Source: Lactococcus protaetiae | Lineage (GTDB): Bacteria; Bacillota; Bacilli; Lactobacillales; Streptococcaceae | NCBI RefSeq assembly: GCF_006965445.1 | Contig: NZ_CP041356.1 | Coordinates: forward strand, 1,054,001 to 1,118,000 | Reading direction: 5' to 3' | DNA length: 64,000 bases | In this document: positions 32,620 to 41,590 of the stretch, in pieces | Layout: every line of letters begins with the position of its first letter | Numbering within the stretch: position 1 is the first letter of the stretch | Translations under genes and position numbers: made by a program | Notes under the pieces: model-generated | Told to the model about the DNA's origin: nothing | The model's input: the letters and a program-made list of their open reading frames with translations, nothing else | Database searches by the model: none

Positions 32620-32693
32620 GGCGGTGTAGCTCAGCTGGCTAGAGCGTTCGGTTCATACCCGAGAGGTCGGGGGTTCGATCCCCTTCGCCGCTA
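32620..32693 (+). tRNA. tRNA-Met (CAT), elongator type
   Basis: Anticodon CAT in gttcatacc. It lacks the GGG/CCC anticodon-stem pairs of initiator tRNA, so elongator Met is likely. The acceptor starts with a G-U pair. Confidence 0.9.
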
Positions 32694-32706
32694 TATTTTA
32701 TCAGCT

Positions 32707-32780
32707 GGATCTTTAGCTCAGTTGGTTAGAGCTATCGGCTCATAACCGATCGGTCGCTGGTTCGAGTCCAGCAAGATCCA
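32707..32780 (+). tRNA. tRNA with CAT anticodon, probably tRNA-Ile2 (lysidine type)
   Basis: Anticodon CAT in gctcataacc, acceptor GGATCTT/AAGATCC. The CTCATAA loop and acceptor resemble Bacillus tRNA-Ile2, whose C34 is changed to lysidine by TilS to read AUA. Many tools label it Met. Confidence 0.85.
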
Positions 32781-32789
32781 TTAATTTTT

Positions 32790-32862
32790 GGCTCGGTAGC
32801 TCAGTTGGTAGAGCAATGGATTGAAGCTCCATGTGTCGGCGGTTCAATTCCGTCTCGCGCCA
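32790..32862 (+). tRNA. tRNA-Phe (GAA)
   Basis: Anticodon GAA in attgaagct. The acceptor GGCTCGG pairs with TCGCGCC except for a T-C mismatch at the fourth pair; the G-T closing pair is also present. Confidence 0.93.
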
Positions 32863-32874
32863 TTTCTTTAATTA

Positions 32875-32945
32875 GCGGATGTAGTTTAATGGTAGAACCC
32901 CAGCCTTCCAAGCTGGCTACGCGAGTTCGATTCTCGTCATCCGCT
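32875..32945 (+). tRNA. tRNA-Gly (TCC)
   Basis: Anticodon TCC in cttccaagc, acceptor GCGGATG/CATCCGC, 71 bases. Confidence 0.95.
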
Positions 32946-32959
32946 TAAATGAATACTTT

Positions 32960-33033
32960 GGGAGTTTAGCTCAGTTGGTTAGAGCACTGTGTTGATAACG
33001 CAGGGGTCCCAGGTTCGAATCCTGGAATTCCCA
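32960..33033 (+). tRNA. tRNA-Ile (GAT)
   Basis: Anticodon GAT in ttgataacg, acceptor GGGAGTT/AATTCCC (one G-T pair). Confidence 0.94.
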
Positions 33034-33070
33034 TATGGTCTTAGGATCTTTACATTGTGAATAAGCCTGT

Positions 33071-33158
33071 GGGGAGTTACTCAAGAGGCTGAAGAGGACG
33101 GTTTGCTAAATCGTTAGGTCGGGAAACCGGCGCGAGGGTTCGAATCCCTTACTCCCCT
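33071..33158 (+). tRNA. tRNA-Ser (GCT)
   Basis: Class II tRNA with anticodon GCT in tttgctaaa, a long variable arm and acceptor GGGGAGT/ACTCCCC. The encoded discriminator base appears to be T rather than the usual G of serine tRNAs. Last gene of the cluster. Confidence 0.93.
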
Positions 33159-33164
33159 TTGTTT

Positions 33165-33192
33165 GACGTCTATTGTCTAATAGACGTCTTTT
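33165..33192 (+). terminator. Terminator of the rRNA-tRNA operon
   Basis: GACGTCTATT and AATAGACGTC form a 10-bp stem around GTCT, followed by TTTT. Confidence 0.9.
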
Positions 33193-33265
33193 GGATTTTA
33201 TAGACTGTAAACTATACGGTTGGTTACTCCTGTGTATTGTGTGATGGGAAGGGGGTGTAAATGAA

Positions 33266-35134
33266 ATGGCTTTTCTAGAAACTGATGAAGTTAATATGTT
33301 GAAGGCGCAGGTGAATATCGCGGATTTGATTTCACAATACGTGGCTCTTTCTCGGAATGGTAAAAATTTTATTGGACTGTGCCCTTTTCATGGGGAAAAA
33401 ACCCCTTCTTTTAATGTAAATGCAGAAAAAGGATTTTATCATTGTTTTGGTTGTGGTAAGTCAGGTGATGCAATTGAATTTTTGAAAGAATACAAGCAGA
33501 TTGGATTTGTTGATGCGATCAAAGAGTTAGCTGATTTTGCGGGAGTCCAGCTTAATATTTCTGATGATAAGGAGGAGAAGAAAGATCCTAACGGCCCTTT
33601 GTATGAAATTCATAATCAGGCAGCTCGACTTTACAATATATTGTTGATGTCAACTGAATTGGGAAAGGCGGCTCGGAAGTATCTTTTAGATAGAGGAATT
33701 TCTTTAGATATTATCAAGAGATTCAATATTGGGTTAGCTCCGGATGAGGAAGACTTTATTTATAAGAATTTATCCAATAAATTTGATGAGGAGATTTTGG
33801 CGAATTCTGGACTATTTCATTTTTCTAATAATAAGGTTTTTGATGCTTTTTCAAACCGTATTATGTTTCCAATTACTAATGAATATGGTCATACTATTGG
33901 TTTTTCTGGAAGAAAATGGCAAGAGAATGATATGGCAAAAGCAAAGTATGTGAACACCTCTGTAACACCAATTTTTGATAAGTCGTATGAATTATGGAAT
34001 TTTGATAAGGCTAAACCTACTATTAGCAGAAATCATGAAGTTTATTTGATGGAAGGCTTTATGGATGTTATTGCAGCATATAAAGCTGGAGTAACGAATG
34101 TGGTCGCTTCTATGGGAACTGCCTTAACTGAAAAACACGTGCGACGATTGAAACAAATTGCAAAAAAATTCGTATTAGTTTATGATGGAGATTCCGCTGG
34201 TCAAAATGCGATATATAAAGCTATGAATTTAATCGGAGAGGCAAGTGTTCAAATTGTCAAGGTACCAGAGGGGCTTGACCCAGATGAATACTATAAATCT
34301 TATGGTGCTGGGGGATTATCAAGATTGATGATTTCTGGTAGAATTCAACCAATAGAGTTTTTAATTGAATTTTTAAGACCAGAGAATTTAGCGAATTTAC
34401 AGGTGCAACTTGATTTCATTGAGAAAATTGCCCCTATGATTGCACGAATTCCGTCAATTACGGCGCAAGATGCTTATGTAAGGAAATTAGTTGAGATTTT
34501 ACCTGATTTCGAGTATAATCAAGTGGAACGCGCGGTAAATTTGAGACGGGAAAATATGGTCAGTACTGACAACAGTTTCGTCAGAACCGACGAAACTGAT
34601 TTTCCAGAATTTGTGCCGCCTGCTCCAGAAAGTTTCGACGAAGGGTATTTTGCAGGATTTGGTAATAGCGATGAAAGAAATTTTTCAAATGTTGCTGTTA
34701 CAAATGTTCCAAAATTATCCAGAATTGAGCGAGCGGAGGAGCAGTTATTGAATCGTATGATTAATCATTCGGCTGTTTTGAAAAAATTTGCTCAGGATGA
34801 AAATTTTAGGTTCGTTCATAAGCGTTATCAAGATTTATTTGACAGAGTTATGCTTGAAGGAATGGCATTTGAGGAGATTGATTATTCTCATCTTGCAAGT
34901 GAGCTTGAGGGAGATGAGAGAAGTTTACTTTATCAGATTATAGGATTGGACTTGCCAGAATCGGCATCAAGTTTAGAGATAAATGATTTGGTTGCTATTT
35001 TTTCAAGAGAAATGGAGCAGCTAAAATTTGAAGAATTAATCGCTCAATTGGAAGTAGCTAAAAAGGCTGGAAATAAAGAACGTGAGTTGGAATTAACACT
35101 TCAAATTATTAATCAGAAGAAAAAATTATTATAA
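33266..35134 (+). CDS. dnaG: DNA primase
   Basis: Synthesises RNA primers for replication forks with DnaB helicase. The N-terminal zinc-binding domain shows CPFHGEKTPSF and CFGCGKSGD; the TOPRIM catalytic core has YLMEGFMDVIAAY and LVYDGDSAGQNA; the C-terminal part (after about residue 430) is the helicase-interaction region. The 622-residue length is normal. A GGGGGTG ribosome binding site precedes the ATG. It is followed by rpoD, the conserved dnaG-rpoD macromolecular-synthesis order, but the genes are separated by a CTGTCAG palindrome. Another core copy (GTCAGTACTGAC, 34559-34570) lies in the coding region and encodes Val-Ser-Thr-Asp. Confidence 0.97.
   Translation: MAFLETDEVNMLKAQVNIADLISQYVALSRNGKNFIGLCPFHGEKTPSFNVNAEKGFYHCFGCGKSGDAIEFLKEYKQIGFVDAIKELADFAGVQLNISDDKEEKKDPNGPLYEIHNQAARLYNILLMSTELGKAARKYLLDRGISLDIIKRFNIGLAPDEEDFIYKNLSNKFDEEILANSGLFHFSNNKVFDAFSNRIMFPITNEYGHTIGFSGRKWQENDMAKAKYVNTSVTPIFDKSYELWNFDKAKPTISRNHEVYLMEGFMDVIAAYKAGVTNVVASMGTALTEKHVRRLKQIAKKFVLVYDGDSAGQNAIYKAMNLIGEASVQIVKVPEGLDPDEYYKSYGAGGLSRLMISGRIQPIEFLIEFLRPENLANLQVQLDFIEKIAPMIARIPSITAQDAYVRKLVEILPDFEYNQVERAVNLRRENMVSTDNSFVRTDETDFPEFVPPAPESFDEGYFAGFGNSDERNFSNVAVTNVPKLSRIERAEEQLLNRMINHSAVLKKFAQDENFRFVHKRYQDLFDRVMLEGMAFEEIDYSHLASELEGDERSLLYQIIGLDLPESASSLEINDLVAIFSREMEQLKFEELIAQLEVAKKAGNKERELELTLQIINQKKKLL
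34559..34570. repeat. GTCAGTACTGAC core palindrome in dnaG
   Basis: The central 12 bases of the palindrome, in frame in the poorly conserved linker before the helicase-binding domain. Within 20 bases a CGTCAGAACCGACG imperfect copy follows. Confidence 0.8.
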
Positions 35135-35144
35135 TTTTTTAGTG

Positions 35145-35160
35145 CTGTCAGTACTGACAG
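35145..35160. repeat. CTGTCAGTACTGACAG palindrome between dnaG and rpoD
   Basis: A perfect copy in the 53-base gap between the dnaG stop and the rpoD start. No T-run follows, so read-through into rpoD is likely, possibly with some processing or attenuation. Confidence 0.9.
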
Positions 35161-35187
35161 AAGTTTTAACCATTGAGGAGGGTTGAA

Positions 35188-36531
35188 TTGGCAGGAAATA
35201 AGAAAAGAATTAGTCAAATTTCAAAAGAAACTGGTGTTCAAAACCGTGTGCTAGTTGAAAAAGCACAAGAAATTGGCTTACTTGTAAAATCACACTCAAG
35301 CTCTATTGGTCCTGGTGAAGAACGCCGACTTCTTGAGGCTTTGGATGTTAAGCCAGTGGTTGTAGAAAAAATGGCGGATTCAGACACTTTGGCTAAAGTC
35401 GAAGTCAAAGAAAATGGCGAAGTTTTTGATATGAAGGCTTATGAAAAGGCCGTGAAAGATTACATTGCGAAGCGTAAACCGCTTGGTGAAGCATTAGATA
35501 TTGAAATCATGGATGAATTGTCTGTGAAATTTGGTATCGTGGATGATGCACTTGAAGATTTGTTTAAACAAATTCAAGATGCAGGAATTTCTATCGTCGA
35601 TAAGGAAGGAAATCCAAGTCCCCTGGCACTTGTCACGGAAGAAGCGGAGCAAGAAGATTTATCTGATAATGCGATGGATGAGATTGTCACTAATGTCCGT
35701 ATTGATGACCCAGTCCGTATGTATTTGAAAGAAATAGGTCGTTATCCATTGATTTCTCTTGAGGAAGAAACGAAATTGGCCGAGGCAATCATTGCAGGTG
35801 GTGAAGAAGCTGAATTTGCTAAACAGATGCTGGCTGAAGCAAATTTACGCTTGGTTGTTTCAATTGCAAAGCGTTATTCTGGACGTGGGATGCAATTTTT
35901 AGACCTCATTCAAGAGGGAAATATGGGCTTGATGAAGGCTGTGGATAAGTTTGACCACACGAAAGGTTTCAAGTTCTCAACTTATGCAACATGGTGGATT
36001 CGTCAGGCGATTACGCGTGCGATTGCAGACCAAGCGCGTACAATTCGCATTCCAGTGCATATGGTTGAAACAATCAATAAATTAATTCGTGTGCAACGTA
36101 ATCTTTTGCAAGATCTTGGACGTGATCCATCGCCTGAGGAAATTGGAAAAGAGTTGCATATGGCACCAGATAAAGTGCGTGAAGTTTTAAAAATTGCACA
36201 AGAACCTGTATCGCTTGAAACACCTATTGGTGAAGAGGATGATTCTCATCTTGGTGATTTTATTGAAGATGATGTGATTGAATCTCCAGTAGATTATACG
36301 AATCGCGTTTTGTTGCGTGAGCAGCTTGATGAGGTCATGGACACCTTGACTGACCGTGAGGAAAATGTTCTGAGGATGCGTTTTGGGCTCGATGATGGTC
36401 GTATGCACACCTTGGAAGATGTTGGGAAGCAATTTAAAGTCACACGGGAACGTATTCGCCAGATTGAAGCAAAAGCAATCAAAAAATTGCGTCATCCTCG
36501 TCGTTCTAAACCATTACGTGATTTTATGTAA
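35188..36531 (+). CDS. rpoD: Primary sigma factor RpoD with an extra IF2_N-like N-terminal domain
   Basis: The housekeeping sigma-70 factor. Region 1.1 is seen as [20 protein letters not shown], followed by 1.2 ([18 protein letters not shown]), region 2 ([20 protein letters not shown], then [13 protein letters not shown]), region 3 and region 4.2 ([20 protein letters not shown]). Unusually, about 60 residues precede region 1.1 and contain [11 protein letters not shown] and [14 protein letters not shown] (residues 6-46), a pattern of the IF2_N domain of initiation factor 2. GAGGAGG lies 5 bases before a TTG at 35188, whereas the in-frame ATG at 35371, which would give a shorter protein, has no ribosome binding site, so the extension looks translated. 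Total 447 residues, against 371 in Bacillus SigA. Confidence 0.95.
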   Translation: MAGNKKRISQISKETGVQNRVLVEKAQEIGLLVKSHSSSIGPGEERRLLEALDVKPVVVEKMADSDTLAKVEVKENGEVFDMKAYEKAVKDYIAKRKPLGEALDIEIMDELSVKFGIVDDALEDLFKQIQDAGISIVDKEGNPSPLALVTEEAEQEDLSDNAMDEIVTNVRIDDPVRMYLKEIGRYPLISLEEETKLAEAIIAGGEEAEFAKQMLAEANLRLVVSIAKRYSGRGMQFLDLIQEGNMGLMKAVDKFDHTKGFKFSTYATWWIRQAITRAIADQARTIRIPVHMVETINKLIRVQRNLLQDLGRDPSPEEIGKELHMAPDKVREVLKIAQEPVSLETPIGEEDDSHLGDFIEDDVIESPVDYTNRVLLREQLDEVMDTLTDREENVLRMRFGLDDGRMHTLEDVGKQFKVTRERIRQIEAKAIKKLRHPRRSKPLRDFM

Positions 36532-36590
36532 ATTAAGCAATTAGTGCAGAGATAAACGTATTTATACTACATTGAGCTTAATGAGTTAAA

Positions 36591-36625
36591 AACTTACTGA
36601 CAGAATTCTGTCAGTAAGTTTTTTG
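36591..36625 (+). terminator. CTGACAG-type terminator of rpoD
   Basis: AACTTACTGACAGA and TCTGTCAGTAAGTT stem followed by TTTTT, again built from the CTGACAG unit. Confidence 0.9.
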
Positions 36626-36651
36626 TTATCATATCAGTGTATCTTTAATTT

Positions 36652-36929
36652 AGTACTAAGTTCAGCTTGCGTTCTACTGCCCTAGGGTCTTAGCGCTTTG
36701 GCAGGGACAAGACCACTTCGTCTTGCGACTTTATAGGATAGCCGTTTGCGCTAAAGCAGCAACGGATATGCTAGTTGTTTCATCTAGTCGCTTGCGGATT
36801 TGAACTCATATTTTTGATGTTAAGCAGACTGTTGCGTACAATTCGCTTAGTTGTTACACCTAGAGATTGTATCCTAACTAACATCGGTGGAGGAGAAATA
36901 AATTCCCCGCCAATGAAGTAGCACTTCAA
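36652..36929 (+). repeat. Mosaic intergenic element 8
   Basis: Contains TGCCCTAGGGTCTTAGCGC, CAGGGACAAGACCACTTCG, the imperfect hairpin TGCGC-TAAA-GCAGC flanked by GTTTG and AACGG, TTGTTTCATCTAGTCGC and the ending CCAATGAAGTAGCACTTCAA. The left end is unclear. No gene. Confidence 0.8.
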
Positions 36930-36999
36930 ATTTGCTGTGTTTATGAACAAGTTAACGTCTAAAGAAAGTGTTGGGAATCAAGCAGTATCAGTAATTTTT

Positions 37000-37014
37000 T
37001 GTCAGTACTGACAG
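37000..37014. repeat. TGTCAGTACTGACAG palindrome copy
   Basis: Intergenic, just upstream of the CtsR-controlled promoter; T/A runs on both sides could let it act as a bidirectional terminator. Confidence 0.8.
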
Positions 37015-37045
37015 AAAAAATATTTTCTCAGATTAATCAAATGAT

Positions 37046-37103
37046 TTGCTAATTTAAAAGAAAATGATTATAATAAATTTATCAAAGGTCAAAAATGGTC
37101 AAA
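37046..37103 (+). promoter_or_regulatory. Promoter with CtsR operator
   Basis: TTGCTA (37046-37051) and TATAAT (37069-37074) are 17 bases apart. Directly downstream lies a perfect CtsR heptad direct repeat, GGTCAAA-AAT-GGTCAAA (37087-37103). CtsR represses clp genes in Gram-positive bacteria by binding this element, and heat or misfolded protein relieves it. The operator overlaps the expected start site and controls the gene at 37205 and probably clpE. Confidence 0.9.
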
Positions 37104-37170
37104 CTTTTTAGTAAGTTAATCGGATAAGATACTTTGATTTTTAAAATTTGATGTAAAATAAGGGTAATCG

Positions 37171-37186
37171 CTGTCAGTACTGACAG
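37171..37186. repeat. CTGTCAGTACTGACAG palindrome in the leader of the CtsR-controlled gene
   Basis: A perfect copy 18 bases before the ATG at 37205, immediately upstream of the ribosome binding site, so an mRNA hairpin here could affect translation. Confidence 0.9.
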
Positions 37187-37204
37187 GTTTAAGAAGGAGG
37201 AGCA

Positions 37205-37531
37205 ATGACGAGTTCTGTCTATATTGACTCAAATGGAGCAATTGATATTGAACTTGAAGGGGCAAGAAAAGTGCTTTCAATGCGACGGCATCTACTTATT
37301 GAACCTTGGCAAGTTGAAAAAATTGAGTTGGTCTCTGATTTGAAAAAGCCCAGGTTTTATACCAAAGTGATGGGAACAAATGCTTGGTACTATGGTGGTT
37401 GGTTCCGTGAAAATGGAGAAAATGAGTTTTGGGATGTAAAAAATAACGCCCATGTGCTTGTTATCACTACTAAAGATTTTAAATATAGACATATCTATAT
37501 TGAAGTCGATTCTGATTTTAAGTTAGACTAA
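37205..37531 (+). CDS. Small protein of unknown function, PH-like, downstream of a CtsR operator
   Basis: A 108-residue soluble protein without signal peptide or membrane span. The alternating hydrophobic pattern and the segment WYYGGWFRENGENEFWDVKNNAHVLVI resemble bacterial pleckstrin-homology-like proteins, an inference from sequence style only. AAGGAGG lies 6-7 bases before the ATG. Position between a perfect CtsR operator and clpE suggests heat-stress control and maybe a link to ClpE-dependent quality control. I do not recognise a named gene. Confidence 0.75.
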   Translation: MTSSVYIDSNGAIDIELEGARKVLSMRRHLLIEPWQVEKIELVSDLKKPRFYTKVMGTNAWYYGGWFRENGENEFWDVKNNAHVLVITTKDFKYRHIYIEVDSDFKLD

Positions 37532-37743
37532 TGGAGTTGGTCTGTAAAAGATAAACATTTTTTCTTAGACTCATTGTAGAAAGTGGTATTTGAAAACACT
37601 ATATTTTCTAAGGTTATTCTCATCAAATGGATGATCACTTATTTAAAAAAACGAATTGGAGTGTTAGAAGTTGGTAAAAATAGAATTGTAATTTTCTATT
37701 TTTTGCATTTTCTATTGGCTCCTTGGATTATAGGAGGAAAGCT

Positions 37744-40001
37744 ATGCTTTGTCAAAATTGTAATATCAACGAGGCGACCATTCACCTCTATACAAATGTT
37801 AATGGTCAGAAAAAACAAACAGACCTTTGCCAAAATTGTTATCAAATCATGAAATCTGGTGGACAAGAGGCGCTATTCGGTACAAATAATAATGGCACTA
37901 GGGGAGATATGGACGAACCATTCAACCCATTTAATGATATTTTTAGTGCATTACATGGTAATGATTTACCAAATGGGCCAGGAACACCTCAAAATCCAGT
38001 TCCTCCTACTCAAGCAGGAGGGCGTGGTCCGCGTGGTCCGCAAAATCCTAGAGCTAAACAGCCTAAGGGAATGCTTGAAGAATTTGGAATTAATGTGACA
38101 GACAGCGCACGCCGTGGCGAAATTGACCCTGTCATCGGTCGCGATGAAGAGATTAAACGTGTTATTGAAATTCTCAATCGTCGGACGAAAAATAATCCTG
38201 TACTAATTGGAGAACCTGGTGTTGGTAAAACAGCAGTTGTTGAAGGTTTGGCGCAAAAGATTGTAGACGGAGATGTTCCACAAAAGCTGCAAAATAAAGA
38301 AGTCATCCGACTTGATGTGGTTAGTCTAGTGCAAGGCACAGGTATTCGTGGACAATTTGAAGAACGAATGCAAAAACTGATGGATGAAATCAGAAAGCGC
38401 AATGATGTCATTATGTTCATTGACGAAATCCATGAAATTGTTGGTGCTGGCTCTGCTGGTGATGGCAATATGGATGCTGGAAATATCCTAAAACCTGCAC
38501 TTGCTCGAGGTGAATTACAATTAGTTGGAGCTACGACGCTTAACGAATATCGGATTATTGAAAAAGATGCAGCGCTTGAGCGTAGAATGCAGCCTGTGAA
38601 GGTTGATGAGCCTTCAGTTGATGAAACAATCACGATTTTGCGAGGAATTCAACCGCGCTATGAAGATTATCATCATGTAAAATACACAGATGAAGCGATT
38701 GAAGCAGCGGCACATTTGTCTAATCGCTATATCCAAGACCGTTTCTTGCCTGATAAGGCGATTGACCTTTTGGATGAATCAGGTTCAAAGAAAAATTTGA
38801 CTTTGAAATTTGTTGACCCTGAAGATATCAAAAATCGGATTAATCAAGCGGAACAACAAAAAAATGAAGCGATGCGTACTGAAGATTTTGAAAAGGCGGC
38901 TCATTTCCGTGATCAAATTGCGAAATTGCGTGAACTGCAAAATCATGAAGTTTCAGACGATGAAATTCCTGTGATTACAGAAAAAGATATTGAACAAATT
39001 GTTGAACAAAAAACACACATTCCTGTCGGGATTTGAAAGAAAAGGAACAAACTCAGCTGATTCATTTGGCAGAAGACTTGAAAGCACACGTCATTGGGCA
39101 AGATGAAGCAGTAGATAAGATTTCTAAAGCTATCCGTCGGAGTCGTGTCGGTTTGGGTAAGCCTAATCGCCCAATTGGTTCTTTCCTCTTTGTTGGACCT
39201 ACTGGTGTTGGTAAAACAGAGCTTGCTAAACAATTGGCACAAGAACTTTTTGGTTCAGCAGATAGCATGGTTCGTTTTGATATGTCGGAATATATGGAAA
39301 AACATAGTGTGGCGAAACTGATTGGAGCGCCTCCAGGATATGTTGGCTATGAGGAAGCGGGTCAATTGACTGAACAAGTAAGACGTAATCCTTACACGCT
39401 GATTTTGCTTGATGAGATTGAGAAAGCTCATCCAGATGTGATGCATATGTTCTTGCAAATCCTTGATGATGGACGTTTAACGGATGCTCAAGGACGTACA
39501 GTTAGCTTTAAAGATGCTATTATCATCATGACCTCAAACGCTGGTACAGGTAAGGCTGAAGCCAATGTTGGTTTTGGTGCAGCACGTGAAGGTCGGACGA
39601 ATTCTGTGCTTGGGCAGCTTGGTGATTTCTTCAGTCCTGAGTTTATGAATCGTTTTGATGGTATCATCGAATTTTCTGCCTTGTCTAAGGAAAATCTATT
39701 GAAGATTGTGGACTTGATGCTTGCAGAAGTTAACGAACAAATTGGTCGCAATGAAATTCATCTTGAAGTGACGCAGGCTGCTAAGGAAAAATTAGTTGAC
39801 CTCGGATATGACCCAGCGATGGGTGCGCGTCCACTTCGTAGAACGATTCAAGACCACATAGAAGATGCGATTGCTGATTTTTACATTGAACACCCAGAAT
39901 ATAAAAACTTGGTTGCTGATTTGATTGACGATGAGATTGTCATTTCAAATCAAGCGCAGGAACCTGCTGAAACAGCGGATGAAGAAGTTCCGGCAGAGTA
40001 G
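37744..40001 (+). CDS. clpE: ATP-dependent Clp protease ATPase ClpE, frameshifted
   Basis: A HSP100 unfoldase that delivers misfolded proteins to ClpP. The N-terminal zinc finger LCQNCN...LCQNCY (residues 2-31) is the ClpE hallmark. AAA domain 1 has [13 protein letters not shown] and [11 protein letters not shown], a UVR-like linker follows ([18 protein letters not shown]), and AAA domain 2 has [14 protein letters not shown] and [14 protein letters not shown]. The frame breaks at 39030: HIPVG should be followed by DLKEKEQ, but one G is missing (gggat for ggggat), giving a stop. The parts are 37744-39036 and 39033-40001. TAGGAGG precedes the ATG; the start is at MLCQN. CtsR control is likely through the operator at 37087. 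Confidence 0.95.
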
Positions 40002-40074
40002 GGTGAAAATTAATGTCAAGTGCTGATGGTTTCAAATATCAGATGATGGGAAAACTGACAAGATTTTTCTGAGT

Positions 40075-40090
40075 CTGTCAGTACTGACAG
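40075..40090. repeat. CTGTCAGTACTGACAG palindrome downstream of clpE
   Basis: A perfect copy 75 bases after the clpE stop, immediately before mosaic element 9. Confidence 0.9.
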
Positions 40091-40094
40091 AAAT

Positions 40095-40470
40095 ATGAAG
40101 TCAAGACTTATTCAGTGGGAGTTTAACCAAGCAAGTGTCTGTTAAATCCCCCACCTCTTTTAGGTGGAGGGATAAGCAACACTAAGCTTTGCTTTCGTTC
40201 TACTAAACATCAGTGGGAGAGAAAGAATCTCCCACTGATGAAGTAATCACTTCAAACTCACCACTGAATTTAAGGTACAACCTTTAGGTGTAACAACTAA
40301 GCGACCTGTACACAACAGTCTGCTTAACATCTTCGATATGAGGTCACTTTATCCAAGAAGCCTAGGCGCTAAAAGCGCTAATACCCTAGGGCAGTCGGAC
40401 GAAATTCAAAGTTAGTGCCGCCTCACTCTCTACCTAAGAGGTAGGGGGTAGTACGCACTTACTTCGATAA
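40095..40470 (+). repeat. Mosaic intergenic element 9 (composite)
   Basis: Starts with the type II end ATGAAGTCAAGACTTATTCAG, then a type I-like start (CAAGCAAGTGTCTGTTAA), the CCCCCACCTCTTTTAGGTGG hairpin, CCCACTGATGAAGTAATCACT, the GTACACAACAGTCTGC and ATATGAGGTCAC modules, CCTAGGCGCTAAAAGCGC and the type II end GCACTTACTTCGATAA. It looks like one element inserted in or fused with another. Confidence 0.85.
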
Positions 40471-40505
40471 AAGCTAACTGATAGATGATCAGTTAGCTTT
40501 TTGTA
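40470..40505 (+). terminator. Intrinsic terminator
   Basis: AAAGCTAACTGAT and ATCAGTTAGCTTT form a 13-bp stem followed by TTTTG. Probably the end of clpE transcripts reading through element 9. Confidence 0.85.
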
Positions 40506-40583
40506 TAATGATGAGATTTTCAAATCATTTTCTCATTTAATTCTCATGTGTTAAAATTATAAATGAGAATGAAAGGAAATGAA

Positions 40584-41051
40584 ATGAAAGTAATAAAATG
40601 GATAATAGTTATCGGAGCCTCACTTATGATTGGTTGGGGAGCAGGATATATGTCAGCTTATCAGTGGGATTTTCTAAGTGTTTTTGGATTACGTAGCACA
40701 GCTCAGATTGATACTGGGGCTGTGAATATTCCACTCGCTGACAATGCTGATGGAAATAGCCCCGATACTGACGGAAATGCTAATGCTGCTGACAATAATA
40801 CCAATATTGACAACGGTCAAACAACAGCTGACCAAAATTTGACAGGTGAAATCACTTTAGCGCGTGCTCGTGAAATTGCCGAAGCTGATTTGAAGGCACG
40901 GGGGATTAATGCCCAATTTCATGCTGATTCGGGAATTGGTATGGAATATGGTCGAAGAGTATGGGAGTTAGAATTCCGCAGTAATGGGCAGTCTATTGAG
41001 TACTACATTGATGTGGAAAATGGAAATATTATTAAATTTGAAAAGTGGTAG
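40584..41051 (+). CDS. Membrane-anchored PepSY-domain protein
   Basis: A 155-residue protein with an N-terminal membrane span (residues 5-25), an Asp/Asn/Gly-rich linker of low complexity (about 45-95) and a C-terminal PepSY domain (ITLARAREIAEADLKARG then WELEFRSNGQSIEYYIDVENGNII). PepSY domains occur in extracytoplasmic proteins and may inhibit proteases or sense the envelope; the specific role is unknown. AAAGGAAATGAA precedes the chosen ATG; an ATG at 40563 lacks a ribosome binding site. Confidence 0.82.
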   Translation: MKVIKWIIVIGASLMIGWGAGYMSAYQWDFLSVFGLRSTAQIDTGAVNIPLADNADGNSPDTDGNANAADNNTNIDNGQTTADQNLTGEITLARAREIAEADLKARGINAQFHADSGIGMEYGRRVWELEFRSNGQSIEYYIDVENGNIIKFEKW

Positions 41052-41057
41052 AATGAT

Positions 41058-41094
41058 AAAAAGTTACTGACAGAATTTCTGTCAGTAACTTTTT
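41058..41094. terminator. CTGACAG-type bidirectional terminator
   Basis: AAAAAGTTACTGACAGA and TCTGTCAGTAACTTTTT form a 17-bp stem with loop ATT between convergent genes. Confidence 0.92.
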
Positions 41095-41102
41095 ATGTTG
41101 TT

Positions 41103-41573
41103 TTAATCTATTTCATCAATCCACTCATCCAGATATCCAAGATTGTAATTGTATTGTGTTTCTTCTGCGACTTGAGCGAGAGAAACATTTGATAAAGTTG
41201 AAACAAGAGTATTTTCGATTTCGTCTAATGCAGTCGTGATAGCACAACGTTGGGCTTTTCCAGACTCAGCACCAATGAAATTTTGTAGCAAACCTTGACT
41301 TTGAAAAATTCTTCCTCGCCCTTCAATTGCAAGAAAAACATCATAGAAACTAATGTCGTTCAATGATTTATTTAGTGAAAAACCACCGTTTTTACCTGGT
41401 GTTGAGCGCAAAAGTCCTTCGTCAACAAGTGACTTGATAATCTTTTTTAGATAAGAGGGAGAAACTTTTAAACGATTAGCAAGAGCGAGAGAACTCATTG
41501 TACGATTTTCAGGAAGTCGTGCTAAAATGAGCAGAACATAAACGGATTGTTCCCAACCAGATGATAATTTCAT
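41103..41573 (-). CDS. Rrf2 family transcriptional regulator
   Basis: A 156-residue winged-helix regulator with the N-terminal WEQSVYVLLILARLPE and helix-turn-helix region LALANRLKVSPSYLKKIIKSLVDEGLLRSTPGKNGGF characteristic of Rrf2 proteins. Only one cysteine (QRCAI, near residue 106) is visible, so the three-cysteine Fe-S cluster of IscR/NsrR is absent and another signal must be sensed. Its targets are not evident; no metabolic gene is linked, as mosaic element 10 follows upstream. Confidence 0.88.
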   Translation of the reverse strand: MKLSSGWEQSVYVLLILARLPENRTMSSLALANRLKVSPSYLKKIIKSLVDEGLLRSTPGKNGGFSLNKSLNDISFYDVFLAIEGRGRIFQSQGLLQNFIGAESGKAQRCAITTALDEIENTLVSTLSNVSLAQVAEETQYNYNLGYLDEWIDEID

Positions 41574-41590
41574 AATAAACTCCTTAAAAA

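Noticed and set aside
35371-36531. Shorter rpoD starting at ATG 35371
   Set aside because: No ribosome binding site precedes it, while GAGGAGG is well placed before the TTG at 35188, so the long form was preferred.
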